From Pseudomonadota bacterium (GTDB lineage: Bacteria > Pseudomonadota > Gammaproteobacteria > Steroidobacterales > Steroidobacteraceae): DNA of 64,000 bases. Location: assembly GCA_963204835.1 (NCBI GenBank), contig CAUJHJ010000057.1, positions 124,001 through 188,000 of the forward strand, given 5' to 3'. The translations under genes were made by a program, and so were the position numbers. How positions within the stretch are numbered: position 1 is the first letter of the stretch; the number at the start of each line of letters is the position of its first letter. Of the stretch, positions 29,714 to 44,640 are shown piece after piece. Under the pieces are notes generated by a model. That model was given only the letters and a program-made list of their open reading frames with translations. It made no database searches and had not been told where the DNA came from.

Positions 29714-30480
29714 TCGACGCGCGTGCCGTGATTGCGCCGGATGCCAAGCTCGCGGCCGACGTCGAGGTCGGGCCGTTCGCGATCATCGGCCCGGGCGTCG
29801 AGATCGGCCCCGGCTGCAGCGTCGGGGCGCACGCGATCATCGAGCGCGACACGCGGCTCGGGGCCAGGAACCGCGTGCACCAGTTCGCCTCGCTCGGCAG
29901 CAATCCGCAGGACAAGAGCTACAAGGGCGAGCCGACCCGCCTCGAGATCGGCGACGACAACGTGTTCCGCGAGTTCTGCACGGTGAACCGCGGCACGGCG
30001 AAGGACCAGGGCGTCACCCGCATCGGCAACCAGAACCTGTTCATGTCCTATTCGCACGTCGCGCACGATTGCGTGGTCGGCGACAAGGTCGTGCTCGCGA
30101 ACCTCGCGACGCTCGGCGGCCACGTGCATCTCGGCGACTGGGTGATCATGGGCGGCTTCTCCGGCATCCACCAGTTCTGCAAGGTCGGCGCGCACGCCTT
30201 CATCGCGAACAACGCCGCGGTCACGCGCGACGTGCCGCCCTACGTGATGGCGGTCGGCCAGCCGGCGGCGCCGCATTCGGTCAATTCCGAGGGCCTCAAG
30301 CGCCGCGGCTTCACGCCCGAGGGCATCCGCAACATCAGGAATGCGTTTCGCACGCTCTACCGGGAGGACCGCAAGCTCGCGGACGCCATGGAAGCACTGC
30401 GCAAGGCCGCGGCGAGCCAGCCGGAAATCGAGCCCCTCGTCGCGTTCATCGACGCCTCGGCCCGCAGCCTCGTCCGGTAG
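29710..30480 (+). CDS. lpxA: UDP-N-acetylglucosamine acyltransferase
   Basis: First, reversible step of lipid A synthesis: acyl transfer from 3-hydroxyacyl-ACP to UDP-GlcNAc. The 256-residue protein is a left-handed beta-helix (hexapeptide repeats about 5-185) with catalytic His in SYSHVAHDCVVGD and a C-terminal helical domain (GLKRRGFTPEGIRNIRNAF). The acyl-length ruler residue cannot be assigned with confidence. The ATG overlaps the fabZ stop (ATGA). Confidence 0.97.
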   Translation: MIDARAVIAPDAKLAADVEVGPFAIIGPGVEIGPGCSVGAHAIIERDTRLGARNRVHQFASLGSNPQDKSYKGEPTRLEIGDDNVFREFCTVNRGTAKDQGVTRIGNQNLFMSYSHVAHDCVVGDKVVLANLATLGGHVHLGDWVIMGGFSGIHQFCKVGAHAFIANNAAVTRDVPPYVMAVGQPAAPHSVNSEGLKRRGFTPEGIRNIRNAFRTLYREDRKLADAMEALRKAAASQPEIEPLVAFIDASARSLVR

Positions 30481-30494
30481 GGAACCGCGGCAAG

Positions 30495-31637
30495 GTGGCG
30501 CTCTCCGTCGGAATGGTGGCCGGCGAGGCGTCGGGCGATACGCTCGGCGCGGCGTTCATCGCGGCCGTGCGCGAGCGGGTGCCCGACGCGCAGTTCTTCG
30601 GAGTCGCGGGCCCGAAGATGCAGGCCGCCGGTTGCGAGGCCTGGGAGAACGCCGAGTCGCTCGCGGTGATGGGCGTCACCGAAGTGCTGCGCCACCTGCC
30701 GCGCCTGTGGCGATTGCGCCGCCGGCTCGAGGCACGTTTCCTCGCGGCGCGGCCGGATGTCTTCGTCGGCATCGACGCCCCGGAATTCAACCTCGGGCTG
30801 GCGCGCCGGCTGAAGGGCGCGATGCGCACCGTGCAGTACGTAAGCCCGCAGGTGTGGGCCTGGCGGCAGGGGCGCGTGCGCACGATCGGCGCGTCCTGCG
30901 ACCTCGTGCTTTGCCTGCTGCCGTTCGAGACCCGCTTCTACGCGGAACACGAGGTGCGCGCGGTGTTCGTCGGGCATCCGCTCGCCGATCGCATCCCGCT
31001 CGACGTCGATCGCGAGGCGGCACGGCGCGCGCTCGGCCTGCCGGACGGGGCGACCGTCGTCGCGGTGCTGCCCGGAAGCCGCGTCGGCGAGGTGACCCGG
31101 CTCGGGAAGGATTTCGCAGCGGCCTGCGCACGCCTCGCCACGCGCCGCGCGCCGCCGGAGTTCATCGCGCCCATGGCGAACGATCGGGTGCGCGGGCTAT
31201 TTGCGGCACAGTGGCGTGCGGCCGCGGGCGAGCTGCCGCTGCGCCTGCTCGACGGCGGCGCGGACCGCGCCATCGTGGCGGCCGATGTGGTATTGGTGGC
31301 GTCGGGAACCGCGACGCTCGAGACGGCGCTGTGCAAACGGCCGATGGTCGTCGCCTATCGCCTCGGGGCTGTCACGGCGCTGCTCCTTCGCACGCTGGGG
31401 CTGGTCAAGGTGCCGTATTTCTCCCAACCGAACCTGCTCGCCGGGCGGCGGCTCGTGCCGGAATTCTTCCAGGAGGCGGTGACGCCGGAACACCTTGCGG
31501 ACGCCCTCGAGGCGGAACTCGCGGACCCCGCCCGTGCGGCCGGCCTGGCGCGGGAATTCCGGCGCATCCATGAACAGCTGCGCATGGATGGCGCGCGCCG
31601 CGCCGCCGGCGCCGTGCTCGAACTGGTGGGTCGCTGA
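30495..31637 (+). CDS. lpxB: Lipid-A-disaccharide synthase
   Basis: Condenses UDP-2,3-diacylglucosamine with lipid X to the lipid A disaccharide; peripheral inner-membrane GT-B glycosyltransferase. The 380-residue product starts at a GTG giving [15 protein letters not shown], which aligns with the family N-terminus (VAGExSGD). Further family motifs are [33 protein letters not shown] and [10 protein letters not shown]. The next gene, rnhB, begins one base into its stop. Confidence 0.96.
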   Translation: MALSVGMVAGEASGDTLGAAFIAAVRERVPDAQFFGVAGPKMQAAGCEAWENAESLAVMGVTEVLRHLPRLWRLRRRLEARFLAARPDVFVGIDAPEFNLGLARRLKGAMRTVQYVSPQVWAWRQGRVRTIGASCDLVLCLLPFETRFYAEHEVRAVFVGHPLADRIPLDVDREAARRALGLPDGATVVAVLPGSRVGEVTRLGKDFAAACARLATRRAPPEFIAPMANDRVRGLFAAQWRAAAGELPLRLLDGGADRAIVAADVVLVASGTATLETALCKRPMVVAYRLGAVTALLLRTLGLVKVPYFSQPNLLAGRRLVPEFFQEAVTPEHLADALEAELADPARAAGLAREFRRIHEQLRMDGARRAAGAVLELVGR

Positions 31638-32221
31638 TGCCGGCGACGCGCATCGCCGGGGTCGATGAAGCGGGGCGGGGGCCGCTGGCGGGCCCGGTCG
31701 TCGCCGCCGCGGTCATCCTGGACCCGGATCGGCCGGTGCATGGGCTTGCGGACTCGAAGCTGCTCGCACCCGCCCAGCGCGAGCGCCTGGCCGCGGAAAT
31801 CCGTGCGCGGGCGCTCGCCTGTGCGATGGCGTGGGCCGATTCCAGCGAGATCGACCGGCTCAACATCCTCGAGGCGACCCTGCTTGCGATGCGCCGGGCC
31901 CTGCTCGGGTTGCCGGTGCGGCCGACGGCGGTGCTCGTCGACGGCAATCGCCTGCCGCGCCTCGCGGACCTTGGCCTCGCCGCGGGCGCGCGCGCGATCG
32001 TGCGTGGCGATCGCAGTGAGCCCGCGATCAGCGCGGCCTCGATCCTCGCCAAGACCTGGCGCGACGCATTGATGGCGCGCCTGCACCATTGCTACCCCGG
32101 CTTCGGGCTCGACGGCCACAAGGGTTATCCCACGGGAGCCCATGTCGCGGCACTGCGCGCGCAAGGCCCGTCGCCGGTGCACCGCCTCACGTTCGCTCCC
32201 TGCAAGGTGGCGGCCCCATGA
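31637..32221 (+). CDS. rnhB: Ribonuclease HII
   Basis: Removes ribonucleotides and RNA primers from DNA. The 194-residue protein has the catalytic acidic residues D10 and E11 in [12 protein letters not shown], a third Asp in LVDGNRLP and the C-terminal substrate motif [11 protein letters not shown], with [14 protein letters not shown] in between. The start shares a base with the lpxB stop (TGATG) and the stop overlaps dnaE (ATGA). The lpxB-rnhB-dnaE order is common in proteobacteria. Confidence 0.97.
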   Translation: MPATRIAGVDEAGRGPLAGPVVAAAVILDPDRPVHGLADSKLLAPAQRERLAAEIRARALACAMAWADSSEIDRLNILEATLLAMRRALLGLPVRPTAVLVDGNRLPRLADLGLAAGARAIVRGDRSEPAISAASILAKTWRDALMARLHHCYPGFGLDGHKGYPTGAHVAALRAQGPSPVHRLTFAPCKVAAP

Positions 32222-35200
32222 GCGGCGCGGCCGCGCCCACCTTCGTGCACCTGCGGGTGCACACCGAGTATTCGCTCGTGGACAGCGTCGTGCGCGTGCC
32301 GGAACTCGTCGCGGCCGTCGCCGAGTGCGGCATGCCGGCGGTCGCGGTGACCGACGAGTGCAACCTCTTCGCGATGGTGAAGTTCTATCGCGCGGCGCTC
32401 GCGGCGGGCGTCAAGCCGATCGTGGGCGTGGACTTCCTGGTGCGCGAGGCGGGCGAGCGCATGCAGCCCTCGCGCCTCACGCTCCTGTGCCAGAACCCCG
32501 TGGGCTACGGCAACGTCACGCGACTCGTGAGCCGGGCGTATCGCGAAGGCAAGCGCCAGGGCCTGCCGCTGCTCGAGCGCGACTGGCTCGATCGCGAGTC
32601 CTGCGCCGGCCTGCTGGCGCTCTCCGGGGCGTCGCAGGGCGACATCGGCCGCGCGCTCGCCCTCGCGCGCGGCGCGGAAGCGGCGAAGTGCCTCGATGCC
32701 TGGCTCGAACTGTTCGGCGACCGCTTCTACCTCGAGCTGCAGCGGGTTGGCCGGGCCGGGGAGGAGGCCTACATCGGCGCCGCGGTGGCGCTCGCGGCGC
32801 GGCGCGGCGTGCCGGTCGTCGCAAGCAACGACGTTCGCTTCCTGTCGGAGGATGCCTTCGAGTCGCACGAGGCGCGGGTGTGCATCCAGGAAGGCGCGCT
32901 GCTCGCCGACCCGGGGCGCGTGCGCCGCTACACGCCGCAGCAGGCGCTGCGTACGCCCGCACAGATGGCGCAGGTGTTCGCCGATATTCCCGAAGCGCTC
33001 GCAAATACCGTCGAGATCGCGCGGCGCTGCAGCTTGCCGCTGAAGCTCGGCGAGGCGCGCCTGCCGGAGTATCCCGTGCCGGCCGGCGAGACGGTCACGG
33101 GGTTCCTGCAGGGCGAGGCGGCGCGCGGCCTCGAGGCGCACCTGGCGGCCCTGCCTCCGCAGGGGCTCGAGCCGCAGCGCTATCGCGCACGCCTCGCCAC
33201 CGAACTCGAAGTCATCTGCCAGATGGGCTTTGCGGGCTACTTCCTGATCGTCGCCGATTTCATCCGCTGGGCGCGCGGGCACGGCGTGCCGGTGGGCCCG
33301 GGGCGCGGCTCGGGCGCGGGCTCGGTAGTCGCCTGGGCGCTCGGCATCACCGACATCGACCCGCTGCGCTACGACCTGCTGTTCGAGCGCTTCCTGAATC
33401 CCGAGCGCGTGTCGATGCCGGACTTCGACGTCGACTTCTGCATGGACGGCCGCGATCGCGTGATCGACTACGTCGCGCAGAAGTACGGCCGCGCCCGCGT
33501 GTCGCAGATAATCACCTACGGCACAATGGCGGCTACGGCCGTGGTGCGCGACGTCGGTCGCGTGCTCGGCATGAGTTACGGCCATGTGGACCGCATCGCG
33601 AAGCTCATTCCGTTCGAACTCGGCATCACGCTCGAGGACGCGCTCAAGAAGGAACCGGAACTCAAGCGTCTCTACAAGGAAGACGAGGAGATCACGAATC
33701 TCATCGACCTCGCGCGCTCGCTCGAGGGCCTGACGAGGAGCGCCGGCACGCACGCCGGCGGCGTGGTGATCGCCCCGTCGCTGCTGACCGATTTCGCGCC
33801 GCTCTATTGCGAAGAGGGTTCGCAGAGCGTCGTCACCCAGTTCGACAAGGACGACGTGGAGGCCGCCGGGCTCGTCAAGTTCGACTTCCTCGGCCTGCGC
33901 ACCCTCACCATCATCGACCGCGCGGTGGCGACGATCAACGCGCTGCGCGCGGGGCAGGGCGAGCCGCCCATCGCCGTGTCCGAGCTGCCGATGGACGATG
34001 CGCGGGCGTTTGCGCTGCTGAAGGCCTGTCGCACGACGGCCGTGTTCCAGCTCGAGTCGCGCGGCATGAAGGACCTGATCCGCCGCCTGCAACCGGACTG
34101 CTTCGAGGACATCGTCGCGCTCGTCGCGCTGTTTCGCCCCGGCCCGCTGCAGTCGGGCATGGTGGACGACTTCATCGCGAGGAAGCACAGCCCGGCGGGC
34201 ACCGTGATCGACTACCTGCATCCCGACCTGCAGCCCGCGCTCGCGCCGACCTACGGCGTGATCCTCTACCAGGAGCAGGTGATGCAGATCGCGCAGGTGC
34301 TCGCGGGCTATACGCTCGGCGGCGCCGACCTGTTGCGCCGCGCGATGGGCAAGAAGAAGCCCGAGGAGATGGCCAAGCAGCGTTCGGTCTTCATCGAAGG
34401 CGCGACCGCGCGCGGCGTCGATGCGGCGCAATCCGCGCTCATCTTCGACCTGATGGAGAAATTCGCGGGCTACGGCTTCAACAAGTCGCACTCGGCGGCC
34501 TATGCGCTGCTCTCCTACCAGACGGCCTGGCTCAAGGCGCACTACCCGGCGGCCTTCATGGCGGCGGTGCTCTCGGCCGACATGGACCACACCGACAAGG
34601 TCGTCACGCTGATCGACGAATGCGCGCAGGTCGAGCTCGCGATCGAGCCGCCACACGTCAACCACTCGATGTACGCCTTCACGGTGGCGGGCGAACGCTC
34701 GATCCGCTACGGCCTCGGGGCCATCAAGGGCGTCGGTGCCGGCGCGGTCGAGGCGCTGATCGCCGAGCGCGGCGAGCGCGGCGCATTCGCGGGCCTCGAG
34801 GACCTCTGCCGGCGGCTCGATCCCGCGAAGGTCAACCGGCGCGTGCTCGAGGCGCTGGTGCGTTCGGGCAGCCTCGATGGCCTCGGCGCGAATCGCGCGA
34901 CGATGATGAGCCGCATCGATGCCGCGATGCAGCTCGGCGAGCAGGAGACCCGCGCCAGGGCCGTGGGCCAGGACGATTTCTTCGGCCTCGGCGTGGTCAC
35001 GCAGGCCGATGCCATCGCCCAGTCGGCGCCCGAGTTGCCGGACTTCAACGAGTCCGTGCGACTCGCCGGCGAGCGCGAGACGCTCGGCCTGTACCTCACG
35101 GGACATCCGATCGACCGCTTCCTCGCGGACCTGCCTCGTTTCGTCACCCATCGCATCGGCGACCTCGTGTCGGACCGCCCGGTGGCGATGCCTGAGGCCG

Positions 35201-35730
35201 GCCGCGGCTTTCGCGGCGGCAAGCCGGCCACTGTCGCCGGCCTCGTCACCGAAGTGCGCCGGCGCGGCACGCGCTTCGCGGCGGTGCTCGACGATCGTTC
35301 GGGCCGCATCGAGGTGGACTTCTTCGAGGATGTCTACCAGCAGTACCGCGAGCTGATCGCCAAGGACGCGTTGCTCGTCGTCGAAGGGCAGGTGCGTTTC
35401 GACGAGTTCGTCGACGGCTGGCGGCTCGCCGGCCGGAGGGTCGCGGAACTCGACCGGCGGCGCGAGGAGGCCGCGCGGCGCATCGTCATCCGCTGCGCGG
35501 CGGGCTCGCCGGTACGCGCCACGCTCGCCGATGCCCTTGCGGGCGTGCTGGCACCCTGGCGCCCCGGTTCCTGCCAGGTCTCGATCGATTACGAGGTCGA
35601 CGGCGCGCGCGGCGTGTTCACCCTCGGCGGCGACTGGAACGTGCGCGCCACGCGCGAACTGCTCGAGCGCCTCGAGCAGCTGGCGGGGGCCGACAACGTG
35701 GGCGTCAGGTACGGAGCGCCGCCCGGCTGA
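32218..35730 (+). CDS. dnaE: DNA polymerase III alpha subunit
   Basis: Replicative polymerase catalytic subunit, 1170 residues against about 1160 in E. coli. Domains in order: PHP (1-270, [13 protein letters not shown]), palm with catalytic Asp pair in [14 protein letters not shown] (about 400-413), fingers and thumb ([56 protein letters not shown]), helix-hairpin-helix, and an OB fold (about 1000-1090, [16 protein letters not shown]). Everything expected is present. It is the longest gene of the block and is coupled to rnhB. Confidence 0.98.
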   Translation: MSGAAAPTFVHLRVHTEYSLVDSVVRVPELVAAVAECGMPAVAVTDECNLFAMVKFYRAALAAGVKPIVGVDFLVREAGERMQPSRLTLLCQNPVGYGNVTRLVSRAYREGKRQGLPLLERDWLDRESCAGLLALSGASQGDIGRALALARGAEAAKCLDAWLELFGDRFYLELQRVGRAGEEAYIGAAVALAARRGVPVVASNDVRFLSEDAFESHEARVCIQEGALLADPGRVRRYTPQQALRTPAQMAQVFADIPEALANTVEIARRCSLPLKLGEARLPEYPVPAGETVTGFLQGEAARGLEAHLAALPPQGLEPQRYRARLATELEVICQMGFAGYFLIVADFIRWARGHGVPVGPGRGSGAGSVVAWALGITDIDPLRYDLLFERFLNPERVSMPDFDVDFCMDGRDRVIDYVAQKYGRARVSQIITYGTMAATAVVRDVGRVLGMSYGHVDRIAKLIPFELGITLEDALKKEPELKRLYKEDEEITNLIDLARSLEGLTRSAGTHAGGVVIAPSLLTDFAPLYCEEGSQSVVTQFDKDDVEAAGLVKFDFLGLRTLTIIDRAVATINALRAGQGEPPIAVSELPMDDARAFALLKACRTTAVFQLESRGMKDLIRRLQPDCFEDIVALVALFRPGPLQSGMVDDFIARKHSPAGTVIDYLHPDLQPALAPTYGVILYQEQVMQIAQVLAGYTLGGADLLRRAMGKKKPEEMAKQRSVFIEGATARGVDAAQSALIFDLMEKFAGYGFNKSHSAAYALLSYQTAWLKAHYPAAFMAAVLSADMDHTDKVVTLIDECAQVELAIEPPHVNHSMYAFTVAGERSIRYGLGAIKGVGAGAVEALIAERGERGAFAGLEDLCRRLDPAKVNRRVLEALVRSGSLDGLGANRATMMSRIDAAMQLGEQETRARAVGQDDFFGLGVVTQADAIAQSAPELPDFNESVRLAGERETLGLYLTGHPIDRFLADLPRFVTHRIGDLVSDRPVAMPEAGRGFRGGKPATVAGLVTEVRRRGTRFAAVLDDRSGRIEVDFFEDVYQQYRELIAKDALLVVEGQVRFDEFVDGWRLAGRRVAELDRRREEAARRIVIRCAAGSPVRATLADALAGVLAPWRPGSCQVSIDYEVDGARGVFTLGGDWNVRATRELLERLEQLAGADNVGVRYGAPPG

Positions 35731-35809
35731 AGCCCGGCACCACGCCTGCCTTGCGATCCGCTCCCGCCGCCCGTAACCTCGACCGACCCGATATCCACCG
35801 GCGGGGCCC

Positions 35810-36775
35810 ATGGCGGTCAGCTTTCTCGACTTTGAACAACCGATTGCCGAGCTCGAAGCGAAGATCGAGGAACTGCGGCATGTCACCTCGGAATCGAAGG
35901 TCAACATCAAGGATGAGATCGGCCGCCTGCAGGGCAAGAGCCGGCAGCTCACCAAGAGCATCTTCGCGAACCTGACGCCCTGGCAGATCACGCAGCTCGC
36001 GCGCCATCCGCAGCGGCCCTACACGCTCGATTACATCGCGGCGGTGTTCACCGACTTCCAGGAGCTGCACGGCGATCGCATGTACGGCGATGACCTCGCG
36101 ATCGTCGGCGGGCTTGCCCGGCTCGAGGGGCGGCCGGTGATGATCATCGGCCACCAGAAGGGCCGCGACACCAAGGAGAGGGTGCGCCGCAACTACGGCA
36201 TGCCGAAGCCGGAGGGGTATCGCAAGGCACTGCGCCTGATGCGCCTCGCCGAGCGTTTCCGCCTGCCGCTCATCACCTTCATCGACACGACCGGCGCCTA
36301 TCCCGGCGTTGGCTCGGAGGAGCGCGGCCAGAGCGAGGCGATCGCGCGCAACCTCTTCGAGATGTCCGTGCTCGGCATTCCCATCGTCAGCGTGGTGATC
36401 GGCGAGGGCGGATCGGGGGGCGCGCTCGCGATCGGCGTCTGCGACCGCCTGCTGATGCTCGAGTACGCGACCTATTCGGTGATCTCGCCGGAAGGCTGCG
36501 CCTCGATCCTCTGGAAGAATTCCGACAAGAAGGAAATAGCCGCCGAGGCGATGGGACTGACTGCCGCGCGCCTCGCCGAGCTGAAGCTGCTCGACGAAGT
36601 GCTGAAGGAGCCGCTCGGCGGCGCGCACCGCGACCCGCAGGCCATGTACGAGACGATGCGCGTGGCGCTGCTGGCCCACCTCGACGCCTTGGCCGGCGCC
36701 ACGCCGGAGCAGCTGCGCTCGGCGCGCAACGAACGCATCGCCGCCTTCGGCGTGTATTCGGAATCCGCAGCCTGA
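35810..36775 (+). CDS. accA: Acetyl-CoA carboxylase carboxyltransferase subunit alpha
   Basis: With AccD transfers CO2 from carboxybiotin to acetyl-CoA, making malonyl-CoA. The 321-residue protein has [19 protein letters not shown] at the N-terminus, the crotonase-fold core ([31 protein letters not shown] and [12 protein letters not shown]) and is of normal length. The 79-base gap upstream, after dnaE, has no clear promoter; dnaE-accA-tilS order is typical. Confidence 0.97.
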   Translation: MAVSFLDFEQPIAELEAKIEELRHVTSESKVNIKDEIGRLQGKSRQLTKSIFANLTPWQITQLARHPQRPYTLDYIAAVFTDFQELHGDRMYGDDLAIVGGLARLEGRPVMIIGHQKGRDTKERVRRNYGMPKPEGYRKALRLMRLAERFRLPLITFIDTTGAYPGVGSEERGQSEAIARNLFEMSVLGIPIVSVVIGEGGSGGALAIGVCDRLLMLEYATYSVISPEGCASILWKNSDKKEIAAEAMGLTAARLAELKLLDEVLKEPLGGAHRDPQAMYETMRVALLAHLDALAGATPEQLRSARNERIAAFGVYSESAA

Positions 36776-36779
36776 AGCC

Positions 36780-38186
36780 GTGAAGCCCGCCGCCGCATTC
36801 GGCCCGGCGGAACTCGCGGTCAGGCTCCGGGCCCTCGTCGGCACCCTGGCTGGCGCGCGCCTAGCGGTCGCCTTCTCGGGAGGCGGCGACTCCCTCGCGT
36901 TGCTTGCCGCGCTCGCCGTGCTCGCGCGTCGCCACCGCGGCCTCGCAGTGCGCGCGCTGCACGTCGATCATGGCCTGCAGCGCGGCTCGCGGGCCTGGGC
37001 CCGGCGATGCCGGGCGCTCGCGGCGGGGCTGGGCGTGCCCTTCGTCCTGCGGCGCGCGCAGGTGCATGCGCCGCGGGGCCAATCGCTCGAGGCGGCCGCG
37101 CGCAGCGCACGCTATGCACTCCTTGCGCGGGCCCTCGCGCCGGGCGAATGCCTGCTGACAGCGCATCATCTCGAGGACCAGGCGGAGACCGTGCTGCTGC
37201 AGCTGTTGCGCGGTTCCGGCGTTGCCGGCCTCGCGGCCATGCCGGTCGCCGCGCCCCTCGGTCGTGGCCGGCTGCTGCGGCCACTGCTCGAGGTGCCGCG
37301 TGCGGCATTGCGCGCCTACGTGGATCGCCGCGGGCTCGAGTGCATCGAGGATCCGATGAACCTCGATGGCCGATTCGATCGGGTCCATGTGCGCCTTGAC
37401 GTGCTGCCGCGGCTCCTCGCCCGCTGGCCCGGCGCGGTGCGCTCGCTCGCGCGCACCGCCGCCCACGCACGGGACGCCCGCCAGCTGCTCGGTGAACTGG
37501 CCGATTCGGACGGCGCGCTCGCGGCCGATGGGGCGGGCCTGTCGGTGCGGGTGCTGCGGCGCCTGTCGCCGGCGCGCCGCCGCAACCTGGTGCGTGGCTG
37601 GATCGCACGGCAGGGCGGACGGGTGCCGGATGCACGCCGCCTCGCGCAGATCGTGGGGCCGCTGCTCGATGCGCGCGAAGATGCCCAGCCACTGGTCGCC
37701 TGGGAAGGCGGCGTCGTGCGCCGCGCCGCCGGTCGACTCGAATGGGAGAGCGCCCTGCAGGCGGCGCGGCCGGCCGTCGCGCCTGCCATCGATGCGTGGC
37801 GCTGGCGTGATGAGCCGAGCCTCCTGCTGCCCGGCGGCCGCGGCCGCCTCGAACTGCGCCAAGACCCGCATGGCGATCTCGATCTCGATTCCCTGCCCGC
37901 CGTTCTCGCCGTGCGCTGGCGCCGTGGCGGCGAGTGCCTGCGGCCACGGCCTGGAGGGCCCGCGCGCAGCCTCAAGGGCCTGTTGCAGGTGGCGCGGATC
38001 GGCACCACGGAGCGCGCTGCGATGCCCTTGCTGTACTCGGGGGCCCAGCTCGTCGCGGCCGGGGACCGCTGGATCGACGCCGCCTACCAGGCTTGCGTTG
38101 CCGCGCGGGCGCGCGGCGCCGCGCGGACACGCGGGCGCATCCTCTGGCACCGCGCTCGCCCGCGCGGGCGCGATTTGGTAACCTAG
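36780..38186 (+). CDS. tilS: tRNA(Ile)-lysidine synthetase
   Basis: Converts C34 of tRNA-Ile(CAU) to lysidine so that it reads AUA. The 468-residue protein has the PP-loop ATPase motif SGGGDS (33-38), LHVDHGLQRGSR and AHHLEDQAETVLLQLLRGSG in the N-terminal domain, a central TilS domain (IEDPMNLDGRFDRVHVR) and a C-terminal substrate-binding domain. The GTG start has no obvious ribosome site and lies five bases after accA. The second half is Arg/Ala-rich, as in other GC-rich genomes. Confidence 0.94.
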   Translation: MKPAAAFGPAELAVRLRALVGTLAGARLAVAFSGGGDSLALLAALAVLARRHRGLAVRALHVDHGLQRGSRAWARRCRALAAGLGVPFVLRRAQVHAPRGQSLEAAARSARYALLARALAPGECLLTAHHLEDQAETVLLQLLRGSGVAGLAAMPVAAPLGRGRLLRPLLEVPRAALRAYVDRRGLECIEDPMNLDGRFDRVHVRLDVLPRLLARWPGAVRSLARTAAHARDARQLLGELADSDGALAADGAGLSVRVLRRLSPARRRNLVRGWIARQGGRVPDARRLAQIVGPLLDAREDAQPLVAWEGGVVRRAAGRLEWESALQAARPAVAPAIDAWRWRDEPSLLLPGGRGRLELRQDPHGDLDLDSLPAVLAVRWRRGGECLRPRPGGPARSLKGLLQVARIGTTERAAMPLLYSGAQLVAAGDRWIDAAYQACVAARARGAARTRGRILWHRARPRGRDLVT

Positions 38187-42026
<3,840 letters not shown>

Positions 42027-42036
42027 GGTTCACCGC

Positions 42037-42042
42037 TATCAT
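42037..42042 (+). promoter_or_regulatory. Possible -10 element for ftsB-ispD-ispF
   Basis: TATCAT, five of six matches to TATAAT, lies in the 40-base gap after eno and 24 bases before the ftsB ATG. I could not find a convincing -35 at 16-18 bp, so this is a weak call; read-through from eno is equally possible. Confidence 0.3.
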
Positions 42043-42066
42043 CGCGGCCATGAGGTGGTCTGCGCC

Positions 42067-42384
42067 ATGAAGTGGCTGGCGGGTGCCCTGATCGTCGTCA
42101 CGGTGCTGTTGCAGTACCGGCTCTGGGTGTCGCCCGACGGCATCCGCGAAATGGGCCGCCTCGAGGCCGGCGTCGCCGCGCAGCGCGGCGAGAACGCCGT
42201 GCTCGCTGCGCGCAACGCGCGGCTCGCCGCGGAAGTGCGCGACCTCAAGCAGGGCCTCACCGCACTCGAGGAGCGCGCGCGCAGCGAGCTCGGCATGGTC
42301 GCGCCGCGCGAATCCTTCTACCAGGTGGTGCCGCGGCCGTCGTCGGCCACCGGCGAGCCGCGCACCCGCACCGCGCAGCGGTAG
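42067..42384 (+). CDS. ftsB: Cell-division protein FtsB
   Basis: Small bitopic inner-membrane protein that joins FtsL and FtsQ in the divisome. The 105-residue protein has a membrane helix at about 4-19 (LAGALIVVTVLLQYRLW), then a periplasmic leucine-zipper-like coiled coil (about 30-70, EMGRLEAGVAAQRGENAVLAA) and a short tail containing the family motif ARSELGMV. The ATG at 42067 gives the typical MKWLAG start; a GTG four codons upstream is the alternative. The eno-ftsB-ispD order is standard. Confidence 0.93.
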   Translation: MKWLAGALIVVTVLLQYRLWVSPDGIREMGRLEAGVAAQRGENAVLAARNARLAAEVRDLKQGLTALEERARSELGMVAPRESFYQVVPRPSSATGEPRTRTAQR

Positions 42385-42398
42385 CCGGCCGCGTTCCC

Positions 42399-43127
42399 AT
42401 GCGATATGCACTCGTGGTGCCGGCGGCCGGGTCCGGCCGGCGCTTCGGCGCCTCGGTGCTGCGCAAGCAATACGAGCCGCTGGCGGGCGCCACGGTCATC
42501 GAGCACGCTCTCGCACCCTTTCTCGCCGACGCCCGTTGCCATCGCGTCGTGGTCGCCATCGCCGTGGATGACGGCGCCTGGCCGCAGGTCGCGGCGCGCT
42601 GCGCCGCGCGCGCGGCCTGCCCCATCGTTGCCGTGACGGGCGGGGCCGAGCGTGCGGAGAGCGTGCAGCGCTCGCTCGCGGCGCTGCAGGCGGGCCTCGC
42701 GGGCGACGAATGGGTGCTGGTGCACGATGCGGCGCGGCCCTGTGTCTCGCGGGCGGAGATCGACGCGCTGGTGGCAGCCGCCTTGCCGCACCCCGTGGGC
42801 GGGCTGCTTGCCGTGCCGGTGGCCGATACGCTCAAGCGCGCTGCAACGGGTGGTGGCTCGCAGGTCGAGCGCACGGAGCCGCGCGAAGGGCTCTGGCGCG
42901 CGCTTACGCCGCAGATGTTCCGGCTCGGGCCGCTCGCGCGCTCGCTAGCGGCGGCGCACGGCGCGCAGCGCAAGCCCACCGACGAGGCGCAGGCCATGGA
43001 ATGGCAGGGCGAGTTGCCGCTGCTCGTCGCCGGGGATGCGCGCAATATCAAGGTGACGACGCCGGCCGACCTCGTGCTGGCGGAGGCCTTGCTGCAGGCG
43101 AGGGACGGCGTGGGGCGATCGACATGA
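42399..43127 (+). CDS. ispD: 2-C-methyl-D-erythritol 4-phosphate cytidylyltransferase
   Basis: Third step of the MEP pathway: CTP plus MEP gives CDP-ME. The 242-residue Rossmann-like enzyme has the nucleotide-binding loop [25 protein letters not shown] and TDEAQAMEW. In many proteins of the family the loop continues with RMG; here [11 protein letters not shown] is the fitting equivalent. Coupled to ispF (ATGA), and with dxr and ispF gives three MEP-pathway genes in one window. Confidence 0.95.
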   Translation: MRYALVVPAAGSGRRFGASVLRKQYEPLAGATVIEHALAPFLADARCHRVVVAIAVDDGAWPQVAARCAARAACPIVAVTGGAERAESVQRSLAALQAGLAGDEWVLVHDAARPCVSRAEIDALVAAALPHPVGGLLAVPVADTLKRAATGGGSQVERTEPREGLWRALTPQMFRLGPLARSLAAAHGAQRKPTDEAQAMEWQGELPLLVAGDARNIKVTTPADLVLAEALLQARDGVGRST

Positions 43128-43606
43128 GAATCGGATTTGGCACGGACATCCATGCCTTCGGGCCCGGCGACAGCGTGGTCATCGCCGGCGTGCGCCTGCC
43201 GCACTCGCGCGGCGTGCGCGCGCATTCCGACGGCGACGTTGCCCTGCACGCGCTGTGCGATGCGCTGCTCGGCGCCGCGGGGCTCGGCGACATCGGCATG
43301 CATTTCCCGGATACCGACCCGAAGTGGAAGGGCGCGGACAGCCGCGAGCTGACCCGCCACGTGGTGGCGTTGCTCGCCGCGCGCGGCTACGTCGTCGCGA
43401 ATGCGGACCTGACGATACTCGCCGAGTCGCCCCGCATCGGCCGTCACCGCGACGAGATGCGCCGCACCGTCGCCCGGTTGCTCGCGGTCGAGGACAACCA
43501 GGTCAACATCAAGGCGACCACCACGGAAGGCCTCGGCTTCATCGGCCGCGGCGAGGGGCTGGCCGCGCAGGCGGTCGTGCTGCTGCAGCGGCACGCGCCT
43601 CGATGA
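43124..43606 (+). CDS. ispF: 2-C-methyl-D-erythritol 2,4-cyclodiphosphate synthase
   Basis: Fifth MEP-pathway step, cyclising CDP-ME 2-phosphate with loss of CMP. The 160-residue trimer-forming protein has the metal ligands D8 and H10 in GTDIHAFG and a third His in [16 protein letters not shown], then [18 protein letters not shown] and [16 protein letters not shown]. Length and motifs are normal. The stop overlaps the truD start. Confidence 0.97.
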   Translation: MRIGFGTDIHAFGPGDSVVIAGVRLPHSRGVRAHSDGDVALHALCDALLGAAGLGDIGMHFPDTDPKWKGADSRELTRHVVALLAARGYVVANADLTILAESPRIGRHRDEMRRTVARLLAVEDNQVNIKATTTEGLGFIGRGEGLAAQAVVLLQRHAPR

Positions 43607-44640
43607 GCGGCGCCGTACCCGGCGACTGGCGCCATTTCGCGCTCGATCCGCCGCGGGCCTTCGGGACGCCGCCGGCGCGCGGCCGCATCCGGGTGGAGCC
43701 GGAGGATTTCGTGGTCGAGGAACTGCTCGATTTCGCGCCCGCGGGCGACGGTCCGCACCTGCTGTTGCGCGTGCTCAAGCGGGGGGCGAACACCGAGTGG
43801 GTGGCGCGCGAACTGGCGCGCCGCGCGGGCTGCCGGCCTTTCGAGGTGGGTTTCGCCGGCCTCAAGGACCGGCACGCCGTGACGACCCAGTGGTACACCG
43901 TGCCGCGCGGCAAGGGCGGGGCCGGGGATTGGCAGGGCCTCTCGGGCGAAGGTTACCGGGTGCTCGAGGCCTACGCCCACCGCCGCAAGCTGCCGCGCGG
44001 GGCGCTCGCCGGCAACCGATTCGAGCTGCGGATCCGCGCGCTCGAGGGCGATCGCGCGGCGCTCGTGGGGCGGCTCGCACAGCTCGGCGAGCTCGGTGCG
44101 CCCGACTACTTCGGGCCGCAGCGCTTCGGCCAGGGGCTTTCGAACCTGGTGCGGGTCGCCGCGGGCGACTATCGTACCGATCGCGCCTTCGGGCTGTCGG
44201 CGGCACGCAGCCTCATCTTCAATGCCGTGCTCGCGCGGCGCGTCGAGGAAGGCAGCTGGGCGACGCTCGAGGCGGGCGATGTCGCAAACCTCGATGGCAC
44301 GGGCAGCGTGTTCGATGTCGCAGCCGTCGATGCCACGCTCGCGGCGCGGGTCACGGCCCTCGACGTGCATCCCACTGGCCCGTCATGGGGCGCGGGCACC
44401 TCGCGGGCGGGAGGGCGGGTGGCTGCGCTCGAGGCGCAAGTCGCCGCGGGCTTCGCGCCGGTCTGCGCGGCGCTCGAAGCCGAAGGCGTCGCGATGGCGC
44501 GGCGGCCACTGCGGGTGGCGGTGCGCGAGCTGGCCCACGAATTCGCCGGCGACGATCTCCTGTTGCGCTTTCGCCTGGCGGCGGGCAGCTTCGCGACGAC
44601 GGTCCTGCGGGAGGTGCTCGATGTTGCGGGTGATCGATGA
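43603..44640 (+). CDS. truD: tRNA pseudouridine(13) synthase
   Basis: Makes pseudouridine at position 13 of tRNA-Glu. The 345-residue protein has the family catalytic Asp (D89) in [32 protein letters not shown] and the nucleic-acid motif NYFGPQRFG-like [12 protein letters not shown], then the TRUD insertion domain and [12 protein letters not shown] at the end. It overlaps the next gene by 20 bases. The ispF-truD-surE association is common in gammaproteobacteria. Confidence 0.95.
   Translation: MSGAVPGDWRHFALDPPRAFGTPPARGRIRVEPEDFVVEELLDFAPAGDGPHLLLRVLKRGANTEWVARELARRAGCRPFEVGFAGLKDRHAVTTQWYTVPRGKGGAGDWQGLSGEGYRVLEAYAHRRKLPRGALAGNRFELRIRALEGDRAALVGRLAQLGELGAPDYFGPQRFGQGLSNLVRVAAGDYRTDRAFGLSAARSLIFNAVLARRVEEGSWATLEAGDVANLDGTGSVFDVAAVDATLAARVTALDVHPTGPSWGAGTSRAGGRVAALEAQVAAGFAPVCAALEAEGVAMARRPLRVAVRELAHEFAGDDLLLRFRLAAGSFATTVLREVLDVAGDR

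Noticed and set aside
32125-35991. A minus-strand open frame of more than 1,200 codons opposite dnaE, and similar long antisense frames opposite sdhA, glnD, bamA and others
   Set aside because: GC-rich codon bias leaves the complementary frames open. The translations are Arg/Asp/Ala-rich without motifs, while the plus-strand frames encode well-known proteins.
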